A stretch of DNA of 64,000 nucleotides, taken from the NCBI GenBank assembly GCA_945643635.1, contig CALZFC010000277.1, positions 1 through 64,000 on the forward strand, in the 5' to 3' direction. The notes under the pieces were generated by a model. The model saw only the letters and a program-made list of their open reading frames with translations, was not told the origin of the DNA and ran no database searches. Positions 43,798 through 55,255 of this stretch are shown here, one piece after another; positions within the stretch are counted from its first letter, which is position 1, and each line of letters begins with the position of its first letter. This DNA comes from Allodiplogaster sudhausi (Eukaryota > Nematoda > Chromadorea > Rhabditida > Diplogasteridae). The position numbers and the translations under genes are program-made.

Positions 43798-44749
43798 GGC
43801 ATCTGCGAAAGCCACGAGACAGACGACTTCTTCTGCTGGTATCTGTCTTGGGATGGTCCACTTAAAAGAGCGCATCTCTGATGACAGTTTCAACCATTCC
43901 AAGGCCAAATTCTCTTCGAGTTTCTCGTCCCAATGGACAGAAAGTGACCAAAGTTGCTGGATGAACCTCTTGAGAGGCAAAACGACTGGAGAGATGTATC
44001 CGCACGGATCGTAGTGACTTGCCATCTCGCTCAGAGCCTTTCGCTTGGATACAGGCTTGATGAGATGATCCGATTTGGACTCTCCAGAGAGCATGATGAG
44101 ATCTTCGGACTGATTCCATTTCAGTCCAAGCAACTTCTGCTCACCAAACGTTCCTCGGTCGGCTTCAGGCAGAGAGTTCTGGAAACTCTTGTCATTAGAC
44201 GTGAATTCTCTGACGTTCATGCCAATCTGAGAGAAGATCTGCTTGAGGTATATCTCCTTCTTGTCAAATCCGTCAGTGTCAATGAAGAGATTGTCCACGT
44301 ACATAGCTGTTCACTGCTAGCTGGTGCAGTACGTGACTCTCGAGGACTGACAAATCAGTTCTCTTCCTCTCCAACTCACTGCTTGGATGCTTGGATCACT
44401 GCTTGGATGGTGGCCGCAAGAAGGTACGGCGACTGCGTTGCTCCGAATGGAGCGGAAGTGAACCGGAATACTTCGAGATTCTGCTGTGAGAGGGGTTTCC
44501 TTGGTCCTTCAACCACAGGAACCTCAGCAGGTCTCGCTGATCAGTGTGCAGTCTCACTTGCAAGAAAGCAGCTTCGATGTCACAGGCGACGAAAGAGTTC
44601 ATCTGGCGGATTCTGATCATCATGGAGGGGATCTGCTCGATCAGTGACTTGCCTGGCGGCATGACTGAGTTCGGCGACTTCGCGCCCTTCTCTGCCGCCG
44701 AGACATCAAACACGATTCTGACGGGCTTGTTCGGCTTGTCTGGCCTCAA
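43798..44749 (-). pseudogene. BEL/Pao reverse transcriptase relic
   Basis: Two frames together cover the RT palm: one starts with a PVRIVFDVSA-type segment and includes ACDIEAAFLQV, the other begins at the catalytic box. The box, normally YVDD, reads YVDN, so the second metal-binding Asp is lost. It continues through a typical Pao connection (HYDPCGYISPVVLPLKRFIQ) to FADAS, where the foldback element interrupts it. Not able to make an active enzyme. Confidence 0.85.
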
Positions 44750-45415
44750 GACTCCGTGATTTGAAAGGTAACCGTGAATCGGACCGTCTGACTAATCCAG
44801 AGACACTTTCTCGATCTGCCCACTGTCCAAATGCGACTGGATGAGCTGTACTGTTCGAGCATGTCTGTCTCATGCAGCCTCTTCAACGTCGCCTTCAGAC
44901 GGATCCAACAGAGGTTGTATTTCGACGAGACTTCGCTCTTCTCGTCAGTGAGGAAGTATCGAGCGTAGAGACGGCCATTCTCGATCTTGGAATTGTCTCT
45001 GAAGAACTTCTCGACTTCTTCGTCTTGCTTTGCTCGAAGGACTCGCTCTGGGCGTGCATTATCTGCTGCGGCTGCTGTGTCAACCTCGAAGTACTCTTTC
45101 ACTTCTTCGTGAAGCTGATCCAGCCGAGCATTTGCAAGGAAGATGGACTCTGAGTCATCAGACAAGTCCTTTACGGAAGTTGAGCCAATGACGTGTCCGA
45201 ATCTTGAGTCTCAAGCCACTCGGCAAGATGATTGGATTGCTGAAGTCAAGAACATCGAGTGTAGCGCTTAATCTAAGAAGAATCTCTGGCTGCATGGACT
45301 TCTGGAAACGATCCGCGAGTCGGATGTTGTTCTTAGTCACAAATGCAACATCTTCTTTGCTCAACTTTGAGTTGTTGACTGGGGGGATCGGGTTGTCGAA
45401 GACGAGTGCAGTCAC
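44746..45415 (-). pseudogene. BEL/Pao protease-RT linker relic
   Basis: Two overlapping frames (45158-45415 and 44746-45165) link protease and RT, with typical features such as ARPERVLRAKQDEEVEKFF. They are frameshifted relative to each other. Confidence 0.7.
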
Positions 45416-45430
45416 TGTAGTCTTTTTACC

Positions 45431-45661
45431 CTATCCCTTCCAGCTCCTTAGGCACAACTGCACGATATCGTACTCTTCTTCGCCCTTCGAATGGCCACCA
45501 ACTCCGAGGATAGAAAGTTTTTTCCTTACGGTCGGTTCAATGACATTCTGCTCGACGAAAGACTTCGATACGAGGGAAACAGTTGCTCCTGTGACAAGCA
45601 TCACGCTCGTCCTTGCAAGCTTCTGACTGTTAAACGTCATACCACTGAAAACAAGAGACAC
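45431..45661 (-). pseudogene. BEL/Pao aspartic protease relic
   Basis: A DUF1758-type retropepsin. The usual catalytic D-S/T-G reads V-T-G (MLVTGATVSLVSKSF), so the catalytic Asp is replaced by Val. ILGVGGHSKG follows as in the family. Confidence 0.75.
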
Positions 45662-45790
45662 TGGAGCTGTGAGCAGTCGACCTGCGTTTTTCTGCTCGTT
45701 GTTAGAGAAGAGAACGGCGGGACCAGTGATGGACTTTCCGTCTTCGCTTCCCTTCTCTTCTGCTTGAGTGGTGTGGACTCTTTCCTTCTT

Positions 45791-46882
45791 CTACTGGAAC
45801 TTGTTCCGTCCATCATGGCCATTCGACTTCTGAGGAAATGAGTTCTGTTGCTGGGGCTGCGTATTGCCACCAGACGGTTGAAACTCTTTATTCCCTCCTT
45901 GGTAGTCGTTGGCTCTCTGAGAGAACGGTTGATGGTGCCTTCCGTAGCTACCATTCAGTCTCTCCTTGTCCTCTGCACGTCGCCCTTCATAGGTCCTCTC
46001 AGAGAATGGATTCTGTTGTCGTCCGTGTCCGGATGGACGAAACTCCTTATGCTCTCCGTGCCTGGAGAAGTTCTGGTTGGAGTGTGTCTGCTGCGGGCTT
46101 GCTTGCCTAACACCCAGAGAAGACAGTTGTGCGAGTGAGAACTCTTCACACCTGAGTATCTCCTCCACTTTCGTCAACATCTCATCGGTTGTTGGCATTA
46201 TCGGGTTGCCTGAGAAGTCTCGATGCTCGTGCTTCCACTTGAACACTTTCTTGAGTGTCGTTGCTGAGAAGCGCTCGAGGATCTTCTCTTGCAGCAGTGG
46301 CTGATACCTGACGTCACAGTAGTCAACCATTCTCCTCACAATGCTCCTGATCTTGTACAGGGAGCGTAGTTGATCGTCTACTCGAACCTGCCCCTTCGGC
46401 ATTGCTTCCAGTTCGTGGTGGAGAGAGGGCAAGAACATGCTGCTGCCCTTGAACCGTCTGTTCAACTCTTGCTTGGCAAGTACGTTGTTCTCTCCTGTCC
46501 AGGAGATTCCATCCAGCATCGTCAGGGCGTCGCCTCTGAGACAGCTCTTCAGATATAACATCTTCGTCTGCTCAGTGAGGTCTCGACGTCTGTCCACTGC
46601 CTCGGTAAATGCACTGGCGAACTCGTCGTACTCCTTCAATTTGCCGTTGAAGGTTGGCAAGGTCATGGGAGGGAGATCAGGCAGCAGGTAGAATCCGACT
46701 GGTGTAAGTGGCTGCTGCGGCCCACAACACCACTCACTTCTCGGAGCAGCCGCCACCACTTGGGGTTGCTGTTGCTGCTCCTTATGAAGACCTGGGACTC
46801 CACTCTGTCCATTCTGGAATCCGACGTTGGACTCCACTCTGTCCATTCTGGAATCCGACGTCAAAACAACAAGTATGTTCAC
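45791..46882 (-). CDS. BEL/Pao gag (DUF1759-like)
   Basis: A single long minus frame of 363 codons. It contains the capsid-like core LPTFNGKLKEYDEFASAFTE, QTKMLYLKSCLRGDALTMLD and LNRRFKGSSMFLPSLHHEL, followed by a Gln/Asn/Arg-rich tail. Its 5' end overlaps a 34-bp tandem duplication at 46795-46862, so the first residues are doubtful. It is the only retroelement frame that remains long. Confidence 0.85.
   Translation of the reverse strand: MNILVVLTSDSRMDRVESNVGFQNGQSGVPGLHKEQQQQPQVVAAAPRSEWCCGPQQPLTPVGFYLLPDLPPMTLPTFNGKLKEYDEFASAFTEAVDRRRDLTEQTKMLYLKSCLRGDALTMLDGISWTGENNVLAKQELNRRFKGSSMFLPSLHHELEAMPKGQVRVDDQLRSLYKIRSIVRRMVDYCDVRYQPLLQEKILERFSATTLKKVFKWKHEHRDFSGNPIMPTTDEMLTKVEEILRCEEFSLAQLSSLGVRQASPQQTHSNQNFSRHGEHKEFRPSGHGRQQNPFSERTYEGRRAEDKERLNGSYGRHHQPFSQRANDYQGGNKEFQPSGGNTQPQQQNSFPQKSNGHDGRNKFQ
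46795..46862. repeat. 34-bp tandem duplication
   Basis: GGACTCCACTCTGTCCATTC plus the next 14 bases occur twice in direct succession. 34 is not a multiple of three, so the two copies are read in different frames of gag. Confidence 0.9.
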
Positions 46883-46959
46883 TTAGAAGAGAAGAATGAT
46901 GTCAATGAAGGAGAAGAAGACTTGGAAGTATTCGATGGCAATAATAAAGCTAACTCGCT

Positions 46960-47560
46960 TTAGTGAACTGAATTGTCCTTGGTGAAGATGATGGACTGGA
47001 TAAAGCAGATCAGCAGAATGAATTGAAGAGTAGAAGGAAGGGAAGGAAGGAGGAGAAGGTATCCGAGTAGCCGACACCGAAAGAGAAAATTACCTGTGAA
47101 ATACAACACGAGAGTAACGAAGTGATGATAAATTATGGCAACATGAGTGGCGACAGCAAGTCAAGTAATAAGCAAAGAATTACACGTCAGATTATTAAAA
47201 ATCTGACAGCGATGATAAAAAGAATAAATATTAACGAGAAAACAACGAAATTATAAAGGAAGAAACGACGAAGCGTGGAGTTGGCGGAGAAATTAAGGAA
47301 TTTAAAGCTAGGAAGAAATGGCCGCCACTAGATTAAAAAAGCGGAAGATTGAATGATAAAAGAAGTAAAGCGGAATTGGGCTATGTATGGACAAAATTAA
47401 ATATTTCCAATGTAAATTGGAAACAGTGTGCGCCATTTTATTCAATGAATTTAATTCCGATCGGTCAACCTCTGCATAAAGGATAGCGAAAATGATATTC
47501 AGATAGAAATGTCAATAATTTGATTTTTTAACATTTACCTTTTAAGCGGTGTTTCCAAAG
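46960..47560. other. Between BEL/Pao gag and scramblase; nothing recognised
   Basis: AT-rich. It could contain the 5' LTR/leader of the retroelement, but no terminal repeat partner or primer-binding site could be identified. Confidence 0.4.
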
Positions 47561-47676
47561 TAGGACGTTAGAATTCATTTCCGCACCCTTTCCGTTTGGC
47601 TCGTGGTTGACCCTGCCATCGCTGTCGTCTTCCCTTTCCATCTCGCTCTTCCTCGCTGCCGTACAAGACTTCGACC

Positions 47677-50242
47677 ATGAGCTATTACCAACAGCCCGGC
47701 TATTCGCCTGGGTATCCGCCAGCTGCCTGTCAGTCAATTAATTACAGCTCTTCCAAACATTTTTAATTCCAAAAATAATTAAAAATAAAAGTATAACTTG
47801 TGCGACTGGCTTTTTCTTCCCTGGTCAGACCCTCCCTCGGTGTACATGACGCCGCCGCCGATCCACGGAGCGGGCAGCGGCTACGGCGGAATGCTTCCCA
47901 TGCCATCGGCGCCTCCGATGTATTCGCCGCGTCCGCAGCAACGTCCGTTTCATGTCTACTTTCACCAAAATTATGTGAATAACAAATGAAATTACGCTTA
48001 CAAGATAAAATAAAATTTAAAAAAGTGTTATGGAATTAAATATTTTTTTTAGAAACTTTACAAATGTTGAATAATTACAAACATTTGAAAATTAATATGA
48101 AGTTAGCAAAAACAGTAATGAAATTTTACTTCTTTATTAAAAAAAATTTTACAGCCCCGATGCCGGCTCCAGCGGACGTGCCGCCCGGCTGTCCGCCCTC
48201 CCTCGTCTACCTCGCACACCTTGACGGCCTCGTCATTCAGCAGGTCATAATCTGTCGTTTTTGATCTTTGATCTTTCATTTTTGGCCTTTGATCCTCTAG
48301 AGCCTAATCTAATGCTTCATATAGGAGATTGAGCCGCTCGAGATTCTCCTCGGCATTGAGACGGCCAACTCGTACCGACTGCTCAACCGGATGGGACAGC
48401 GGGTCAATCAAGTTTATCGAATGGGCACTTGTGGGACAAGTTGTGAAATGAGTGAAAATCAAATTCACTCTCTAATTTTGGATGAAGAATTTGGGTAGGC
48501 ATCGGGGGATGCAGTAATGACTGATTTCGTTTTCTCTTCCTCGTCCTCATCCTATTCCCTTACTTCTCTCTTCTTCATTCTCACGGTCCAACTTTTAATG
48601 ATTATTTTGACCTCACTTCTTCCTGCTCTCATTCTCACTCTCTCCGCCTCCATTTACACGTTCTCTCCTCCATCCATCCCTCTCTCGCTCTCTCTAGGTC
48701 TACTACGCGATGGAAGAGTCCGACTCATGCGCTCGCCAGTGCGATGGCCCCAGGCGCAGCTTCGCCATGCACGTCGTCGACAACATGGGCGTGGTTAGAA
48801 CAAGTAATAAAATGGTTGTTTCCAGCCGTAATAAACTGCATTATTCTCTGGAAACAACGACCTTTTTGTTATATTTGCTAAATTAAAAAAAAATAATCCT
48901 GTTATGAATCCTGGCAAAGATAACTTGCCAATTAATTATAGCAGATTCTAGTGAGCACAGCAATTAGCTTGATGAATATTTACTATACTCTTATATTACG
49001 TGACCCGTTAATGAGAGGTATTTCGAAAAATTACTGCCCGGGTGTGGCTTAAAAATTGAAATAAATAAAGATATTAATTATAAAATATTAAAAAGAATAT
49101 AATGCAACCAAATTTTTAGGAGGTTATCCGCTGCGTCCGTCCGTGCGTGTGCTGCTGCTGCTACTGCTCGTGCTGCGCATGCAACACCATCCAAGTCGAG
49201 TCCACGCCCGGCAACATTGTGCGGCTCTATTTCTCTCCACTCTCTCCATCTCTCATTCTGTCTCTCTCTCTAGCTCTCTCTCTCTCTCACTCTCTCTCTT
49301 TCGCTCCACTCTCTCTCTCTCCACTGTCTTCCTCCCGTCTTTTATCTCTAGCTCCCTGCCCTCTCACTTCTCTCTCCATCTCTCTTTAGAGATTAAAATC
49401 GCTCTCTTATAAGGTTGCGTACGTGAAGCAGCAAGCAAATTGCTGCGACGCGGACTTAACGGTCCTGGACGCGGCCGGCATGCCCGCTCTCCTGATTCGC
49501 GGCCCCGGCTGCTGCGACTGCAACATTGACAAGGTCTTCCAGGTATGCAGAGATCTTTCTTGTCTACGCTATTCAAGAATTAATATATTCAAGAAATAAT
49601 ACAATAATACAAACATTTCTCTGACAATGAAAGATCCAGGTTATCAAATATTGAGCGAGCTATTCTACAACAAATTCGCAGAAGAATGTTTTTTTTAAGT
49701 CTGCCTTACGTTTGTCAATAAATATATAAAATGACCCCGTAGTGCTTGTTGCAGGTATTCGACATGGCCTTCACGCCCATCGGCGAGATCCGCAAGATGT
49801 TCTCCGGCTTCTTCCAGGAGGCCTTCACTGATGCCGACAACTTTGGCGTCTCTTGTCCCTTTCTTTCGCTCGTCTTTTTTTCTTGCACTTCTGCCCCCGA
49901 TACTCGCGCACGTTTAGACCGCAAAAATTCTTTCATCTTTTCTTGTCTGTCCTGCTTACTTGACTCTCTTCTGCCTCTCTGCCTCTTTCTTCGCTTTGTA
50001 CCCTCTTTTCTCTCTCGCTCTCTCTCTGCCTCTCTCTCCCTTCCTCTCTCAGTAACCCAGAATCATTCAGTCCCTCCTACTCTGCCGGTGGAGATGAAGG
50101 CGGCGCTCATCGGCGCGACGTTCCTGATTGTTAGAGAATTATTGATTATTTTTATTGGGTTAATTTGATAAATTTCCCCTTCTTTGCAGGACTTTATGTA
50201 CTTCGAGTCTCGCCCTAACGAGAGTCCCCACGATCGGCTTTG
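47677..50242 (+). CDS. Phospholipid scramblase
   Basis: Membrane protein of the scramblase family (Ca2+-linked bidirectional lipid movement is the proposed role). Ten exons: 47677-47728, 47829-47942, 48155-48243, 48328-48402, 48698-48793, 49120-49218, 49414-49542, 49755-about 49848, about 50053-50129 and 50190-50242. The N-terminus is Pro-rich (MSYYQQPGYSPGYPP). Then PPSLVYLAHLDGLVIQQIEP, ETANSYRLLNRMGQRVYYAM, FAMHVVDNMG, the palmitoylation-type Cys cluster CVCCCCYCSCCAC, a second Cys group CCDCNIDKVFQ, FQEAFTDADNFG, EMKAALIGATFLIDFMYFE (membrane helix) and end SPHDRL. All family landmarks are in order and the length (about 290 aa) is normal. Only the junction 49848/50053 is one base out of phase. 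An AATAAA lies at about 50436. Introns before 48698 and 49414 are CT-rich. Confidence 0.92.
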
Positions 50243-51912
50243 AGTGTCTCCGGTGGCTCTGCCCCTTTCCGTCCACGTTCCTACCCCTCCCCCCTCTCTG
50301 CCATGATCTCGTGCAATTGGCTGTCTTCATCTCGAACCATCTCAGCTCATCTCAATGATTGCAAAAATGGTCTTATTGTTAGATCATCAATATTTGTATG
50401 TCGCCCCGACTCAGTCTCTTTTCTCTCTGGCCCAGTAAATAAAGCTAATGTGAGCTATCATTTCGGAAAGCTATAAATTGGTATAAATCGTTCATTAATA
50501 TAGACAAACACCAAAGAATGTCTCTTACAATTAGTGAGTTGAAGGATAAATGGAATTATTAATACACAGTCATCAATCTCTCACCTAATATTTTTGGTTA
50601 AAAAATTGCATAAAACAAACTAATGTACCATTTAAAATATTTTGGTTTTTTCTAGAACAAATGTTATTAACGAGGATGCATTTGGAAGCGTCCGAACCGT
50701 CCGAAGCGTCCTTGGTAAGATGAACCTGGGCGGGACTGTATCTCGTTTAGGGAGTGGCCTATTCCTTCGGAGTAGTGCTTATCTTTCACGGGTTCTTGTG
50801 CAAAGTGTCGTCCGTCAAGATGAGTGTCCTTGCCGAAAGTCCGAATTCAGTTTGCGAATCATCAGAAATTAAAAAGGTTTGTTGATCCTTGCAAAAGCGA
50901 TTGCATGCTAAAAAAAAACATTTTTCAGCTTCCCAAAGCAATAAACATTGACGGCATCTTATATCCGACACGGATGTGTGTTGAGAATATTCGGTAAGCT
51001 TTATCAGTGCATAGTAATCAATGAATCAATCAATCAATTCCGATTATCAATTAATTAATTTTAATTAATTAATTAATTAGCTGGGTGAATGAGATAAGCA
51101 AAATGATGCCAGCTCTGCTGCTGGAATGCAGCTGCGCCCATCAGACATTCTCGTCGTGACTTGTGGCAAGACGGGCACGACGTGGATGCAGCACATTCTT
51201 CATCTTCTGCTCAGCAAATCTTCCTACATTACCAATGACTGGGATGGCAAAAGTTGGCCGACTTGAATACTTTACTTAGAATATTGATTATCCTGAAAAA
51301 GCAATGAATATCCCTGGAGAATACTTTTATTTTGAGGCCTGATGTAAATTAGTCCGTTGATTGAACAGCGTGGCGCGGCCGCTTGCGACCTCTTTGCTGA
51401 TCCACGCGTCCTGGAGTCGCATCTCTGCTTCGATGACGTGCCAAAGCATCCTTCTGCAAAGTATATTCTCGTTGTGCGCAATCCGAAAGACACGATTGTC
51501 AGGTTTGTAATAATCAATTTTCTTTCATATAAAAAAATTTCAATACACCGTACATTATAAACAGCCTACACCTTTGATTAAAAGCCTTTTAGCTTGTTCT
51601 TTCACTTCAAGAATTTGGTTCATTCTGATTACGCCGATGGAACTCTGGCAGACTTTCTTCCATCCTCAATGAAAAGGCAAGCCCGAGGGCGCAAGAGAAA
51701 GATTGTGAGACATAATAAAATGAAGAAAAATTAAGGTGTATTTGGGAATGTTTTTCGAGCATCTTCGCAGCTGGCTTCAAGGAATCAAGGAGGGCGCGCT
51801 TCAGAACATTCTGCTCGTTAAGGTTAGCAAAATTCTTATTAATTTATTCATTAAATTAATAAGAATTATGGAATAAGAAGTGGAGCTTTTGAAGGAAACA
51901 CCAACTTATACA

Positions 51913-52370
51913 TACTTCATGGTGTAATACGACAGAGACTGGGGCTAGTATGGTGCTAGAAAAGATCAATTTCCAGTATGAGGACATGATGAAACAGCCT
52001 GAGGAGGCCATTCGCATGGTTGGGCAATTTCTCGGAGGAGACGCTGCGATTAGCGTGCAGCGAGAATCTCGTGTGAAAGAGGTTGATTTTTTTATCAATT
52101 TCTTTTTATATCAATTTTTGTAATTATTTATCTGGAAAAATTACTTCATGGTGTAATACGACAGAGACTGGGGCTAGTATGGTGCTAGAAAAGATCAATT
52201 TCCAGTATGAGGACATGATGAAACAGCCTGAGGAGGCCATTCGCATGGTTGGGCAATTTCTCGGAGGAGACGCTGCGATTAGCGTGCAGCGAGAATCTCG
52301 TGTGAAAGAGGTTGATTTTTTTATCAATTTCTTTTTATATCAATTTTTGTAATTATTTATCTGGAAAAAT
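51913..52370 (+). repeat. Perfect 229-bp tandem duplication containing an exon
   Basis: Two apparently identical 229-base units (51913-52141 and 52142-52370). Each contains the intron acceptor, the 105-base phase-0 exon and the following donor. Because the exon is 35 codons and phase 0-0, either copy or both can be spliced in without shifting the frame. Confidence 0.95.
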
Positions 52371-52490
52371 TTAATATATAATAATATTCAGATCGTCGCC
52401 GCATCAAGCATCTCAAAAATGCGCAAGCACCAATAACGCTTCATCTTTCAGAGCTTGCTGTCAGCTTAAAAAAAGATTTTTTTTTTGTCA

Positions 52491-52775
52491 AAGGAGGTAT
52501 CCGGGGAATAATTAACCTAAGTTTTTTTCTATATGAACATGTTCATCTTGGCGTAAAACATGTATCCAAAATGTTAGAGCGATTTTCTTCCATTACATTC
52601 TGAGCAATAGTAACGTGAAAACTGGCGGGTAGAGAATTAGCTACGGTGGGTCAGAGCCGCCCTCCTATTTCACATGCTCTCTCGACCGAGCGACAGGCAA
52701 CTTTATGAGCGCGCGCATTCAAACTCGTTCTCTGGCGCTACTGTAGAATTATTCGCCGGATACTTCCTTTAAACA
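52491..52775. mobile_element. MITE family B, copy 3
   Basis: Ends AAAGGAGGTATCCGGGGAAT and CCGGATACTTCCTTTAAA. The interior matches copies at 11755 and 16355. It lies in a sulfotransferase intron. Confidence 0.85.
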
Positions 52776-53424
52776 AATATATTTTCTTGTTACCTGCCTG
52801 CCACATATTTGTGGCGGGGAATGAGGTGCACGAAGGCATGTGACGGCGTCCTTTTCCTCGTTCTCAGCCTCGAGAAGGACGGCTTCATCCGCCGTGGCGG
52901 CGTCAGAGGATGGCGCGAGCATCTCTCAAAGGAGCTCAGCGATCTCATCGACGAGGCGAAGCTCATATCATTTGGCTATCAAAGAATTTTCGTCTTGTCC
53001 ACGTATATAACTAAAAAAACATATAAACACACCTAAAACATGACGAAATATGTAGTGGAGCATGGAATTGAGTTACTATACTATTATAACTAAATACATT
53101 TTTAGCATTTCAAGCGTGAGCTCGGCGACACTGAGCCGCGAACTGGTGGCAAGAGGAGATGGCTTGGCATTGATGACGTCATTGAATACGTAAACATACA
53201 TTGTAACACACGTATTGCGCATAAATTGTTCTACAATCATATAATAACAAGATGACATATATATGTATGTACATGCATACATACAACAGTACAGCTATGT
53301 GGCAAATGGATTTGAATTAATCTTTTGTTGTCTCTCTAGCTCTCATTTTCTTTTTATCTCTCTTTCTGCTTATCAAACAAAATTGTGACGCATCAAGTAC
53401 ACATCAAATTTTCTCTTTTGTTAT

Positions 53425-53745
53425 TTGACGGTTTGATAACGGCAGAGAGAATGAACCGAGATCAAAACGGCGTTCTTTGTTTGTAGAAAACTCTATTGAC
53501 TCCCAAACCACTCGCATTTAATTAGCAGCTCTCCATCAAGAAAATGCCACATTCACTGCTGAGCGCTCATGGTGGTCGGTCTAAAAAAAGGATGATCAGT
53601 TGATAGAAGGAGAAGAATCTTGAAGGTACCTTCGCCTACAGATAAAAAGTTGTTTGCACAGCTTGCTCCCTCGTACTGACAGGTATTGTCTGCTTTCAAG
53701 CACGGATGGAGCGATCATGGTGGTCTGATTAGAAGGAAAAAGAAA

Positions 53746-53782
<37 letters not shown>

Positions 53783-54005
53783 GATTACATTTCCAAGCTG
53801 AAAAGTTTAGGAGAAGAATACTTTTTTGACGGTTTGATAACGGCAGAGAGAATGAACCGAGATCAAAACGGCGTTCTTTAAATCAGCAGCTCTCTAGCAA
53901 GAAAATGCCACATTAACTGCTGATAATGAGCGCTCATGGGTGTAAAAAAAAGATGATCATTTGATAGAAGGAGAAGAATCTTGAAGATATGTATATATAC
54001 ATACA
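53425..54005. repeat. Dispersed direct duplication (two copies)
   Basis: The stretch beginning TTTGACGGTTTGATAACGGC at about 53425-53635 recurs at about 53823-54000. The second copy lacks about 35 bases after CGTTCTTT and gains GATAAT near 53925. A GA run (53752-53780) lies between. No coding signal. Confidence 0.85.
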
Positions 54006-54228
54006 TATGTATGCTCATCATACATATGCAAGAAAACAACTCCATGTACATAAGAATAGTATCAATTGTTTTTTGCAAATAGCTAGAGAATAACCTTGTA
54101 TAGCGTGGTATTGTACGAATCCTCCGTGTTGATGACTACGAGATCTCCGTTTCGATCGGACTCATCCAAAATGTTCCAATGCTCATACGTGTTATACCCA
54201 GCTACGAAGAAGACTCTGACGTCGCCTC

Positions 54229-54410
54229 TCTGAGAGAGAGAGAGAGAGTGAGAGAGAGTGAGAGAGAGTGAGAGAGAGAGTGAGAGAGAGTGAGAGAGAG
54301 AGTGAGAGAGAGTGAGAGAGAGAATGAGAGAGAGGGCGAGAGACGAGAGAGAGAGAGAGCGAGAGAGTGAAAGAGAGTGTGTGAGAGAGAGAGTGAGAGA
54401 GAGAACTGTG
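54229..54410. repeat. GA microsatellite at a GT31 3' splice site
   Basis: GA/GTGAGA array on + (CT in the gene's sense). It runs directly into the acceptor of exon 54095-54229. Confidence 0.95.
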
Positions 54411-54486
54411 TCACAACTGAATTTATAGAAATGACATGAAATTACCATCTTTATCGAAACACCATTTTGTATTTCCATTACCTTAA

Positions 54487-55255
54487 GAGAGCCAATCTGA
54501 AAGACTGGAAAAGGGGCATTCGTCTCTTCATTTTATAAAAGAAATCTCAGTGATATTTCTCCTATTGCGAGTCGATTTGCGACTTTTTCGACAAAAACTG
54601 TATTTCAGGGCGGTTTTCGAGTGATTAGCCCATGTAGTCAGAAAACAAAGAAAGACTACGCCTAAATACCTATGCTACGTGAAAGCCCAGTCTTTTCTAC
54701 GTGTAATATACTATCTACCTGCTGAATTGGGCTACGGTAAAGATTCGATATGTCTGCTTGAACTGCGCACTCAAAGTGCGGCCTGCCCGGTAAATCCCCT
54801 TTAACCTAGCTTTCTGGATTCATCCGCGATATTTGCTGATGTGGTACATAACATCTTATTCAGCATGTCCTGACACACAAAAAGAGGCTGTAGCTATTTT
54901 AAATTCCTGGATCTTCACTATTTTTTCCGCAGAAACTCTTTTTGCCTTTGTGCGCGAGCGGCAAAAAGTGGCCGTAGTTAGAAAAAAATGGAAGACTATA
55001 CTTAAATGACCATACCATGTGAAAGCCCAGACTTTTCTGCGCAGAATATACTTCTTTACTATAAAAATCTAGGGGCATGACAAAACCGCTTCTGTCATAA
55101 GCGCAGCGATTAGAAGCGAATGGGTCAAATGTGCAGCGCTCGCTCTGCACCTATCAAGCAGACATATCGAAGCTTTCCCATAGCCCAATTCAGTAGGTAG
55201 ATAGTATATTCATGGCCTACATAGAGCCCTGGTCGAATCTCTCAGATTGGCTCTC
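54487..55255. mobile_element. TTAA-flanked inverted-repeat element
   Basis: A 769-bp element with ends GAGAGCCAATCTGA and TCAGATTGGCTCTC, flanked on both sides by TTAA (54483-54486 and 55256-55259). A larger subterminal inverted pair lies at about 54705-54760 and 55154-55210 (both with GCTGAATTGGGCTA-like and AAGCAGACATATCGA-like phrases). TTAA duplication is typical of piggyBac-type insertion, but the ends do not match piggyBac termini that I know. No transposase. Confidence 0.85.

Larger units (their letters stand above)
42775..46882 (-). mobile_element. Degraded BEL/Pao LTR retrotransposon
   Basis: A minus-strand gag-pol relic. Gag, protease, reverse transcriptase and the RNase-H connection appear in the correct order, but pol is split into at least five frames. 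The 3' end stops at about 42775, before integrase. No long terminal repeats could be matched, and 46960-47560, where a 5' LTR should be, shows nothing diagnostic. The element is split near its 3' end by the foldback element at 43015-43794, and the coding sequence resumes exactly on the other side (AYAQAACLYW). It is an old, non-autonomous copy. Confidence 0.9.
50820..53160 (+). pseudogene. Cytosolic-type sulfotransferase, probably decaying
   Basis: PAPS-dependent sulfotransferase. Exons: 50820-50876 (MSVLAESPNSVC), 50929-50993, 51081-about 51252 (5'-phosphosulfate loop CGKTGTTWMQHI), 51353-51502 (3'-phosphate motif VVRNPKDTIVS), 51593-about 51675 (FFHFKNLV), 51736-51822, 51977-52081 (YEDMMKQPEEAIRMVGQFLG), its exact duplicate 52206-52310, 52392-about 52433 (IVAASSISKM), about 52857-52985 (DGFIRRGGVRGWREHLS, the conserved GxxGDWK-like region) and perhaps 53107-53160. 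Both PAPS sites are intact. However, the frame slips once near 51112, exon 3 has no proper donor before a TGA, and a TAA follows KMRKHQ at 52434. Either errors or early decay. A MITE (family B) sits in the intron after 52433. Confidence 0.8.

Noticed and set aside
43954..44616. 220-codon + frame across the BEL/Pao RT
   Set aside because: Antisense shadow of the minus-strand RT. It has no motif of its own.
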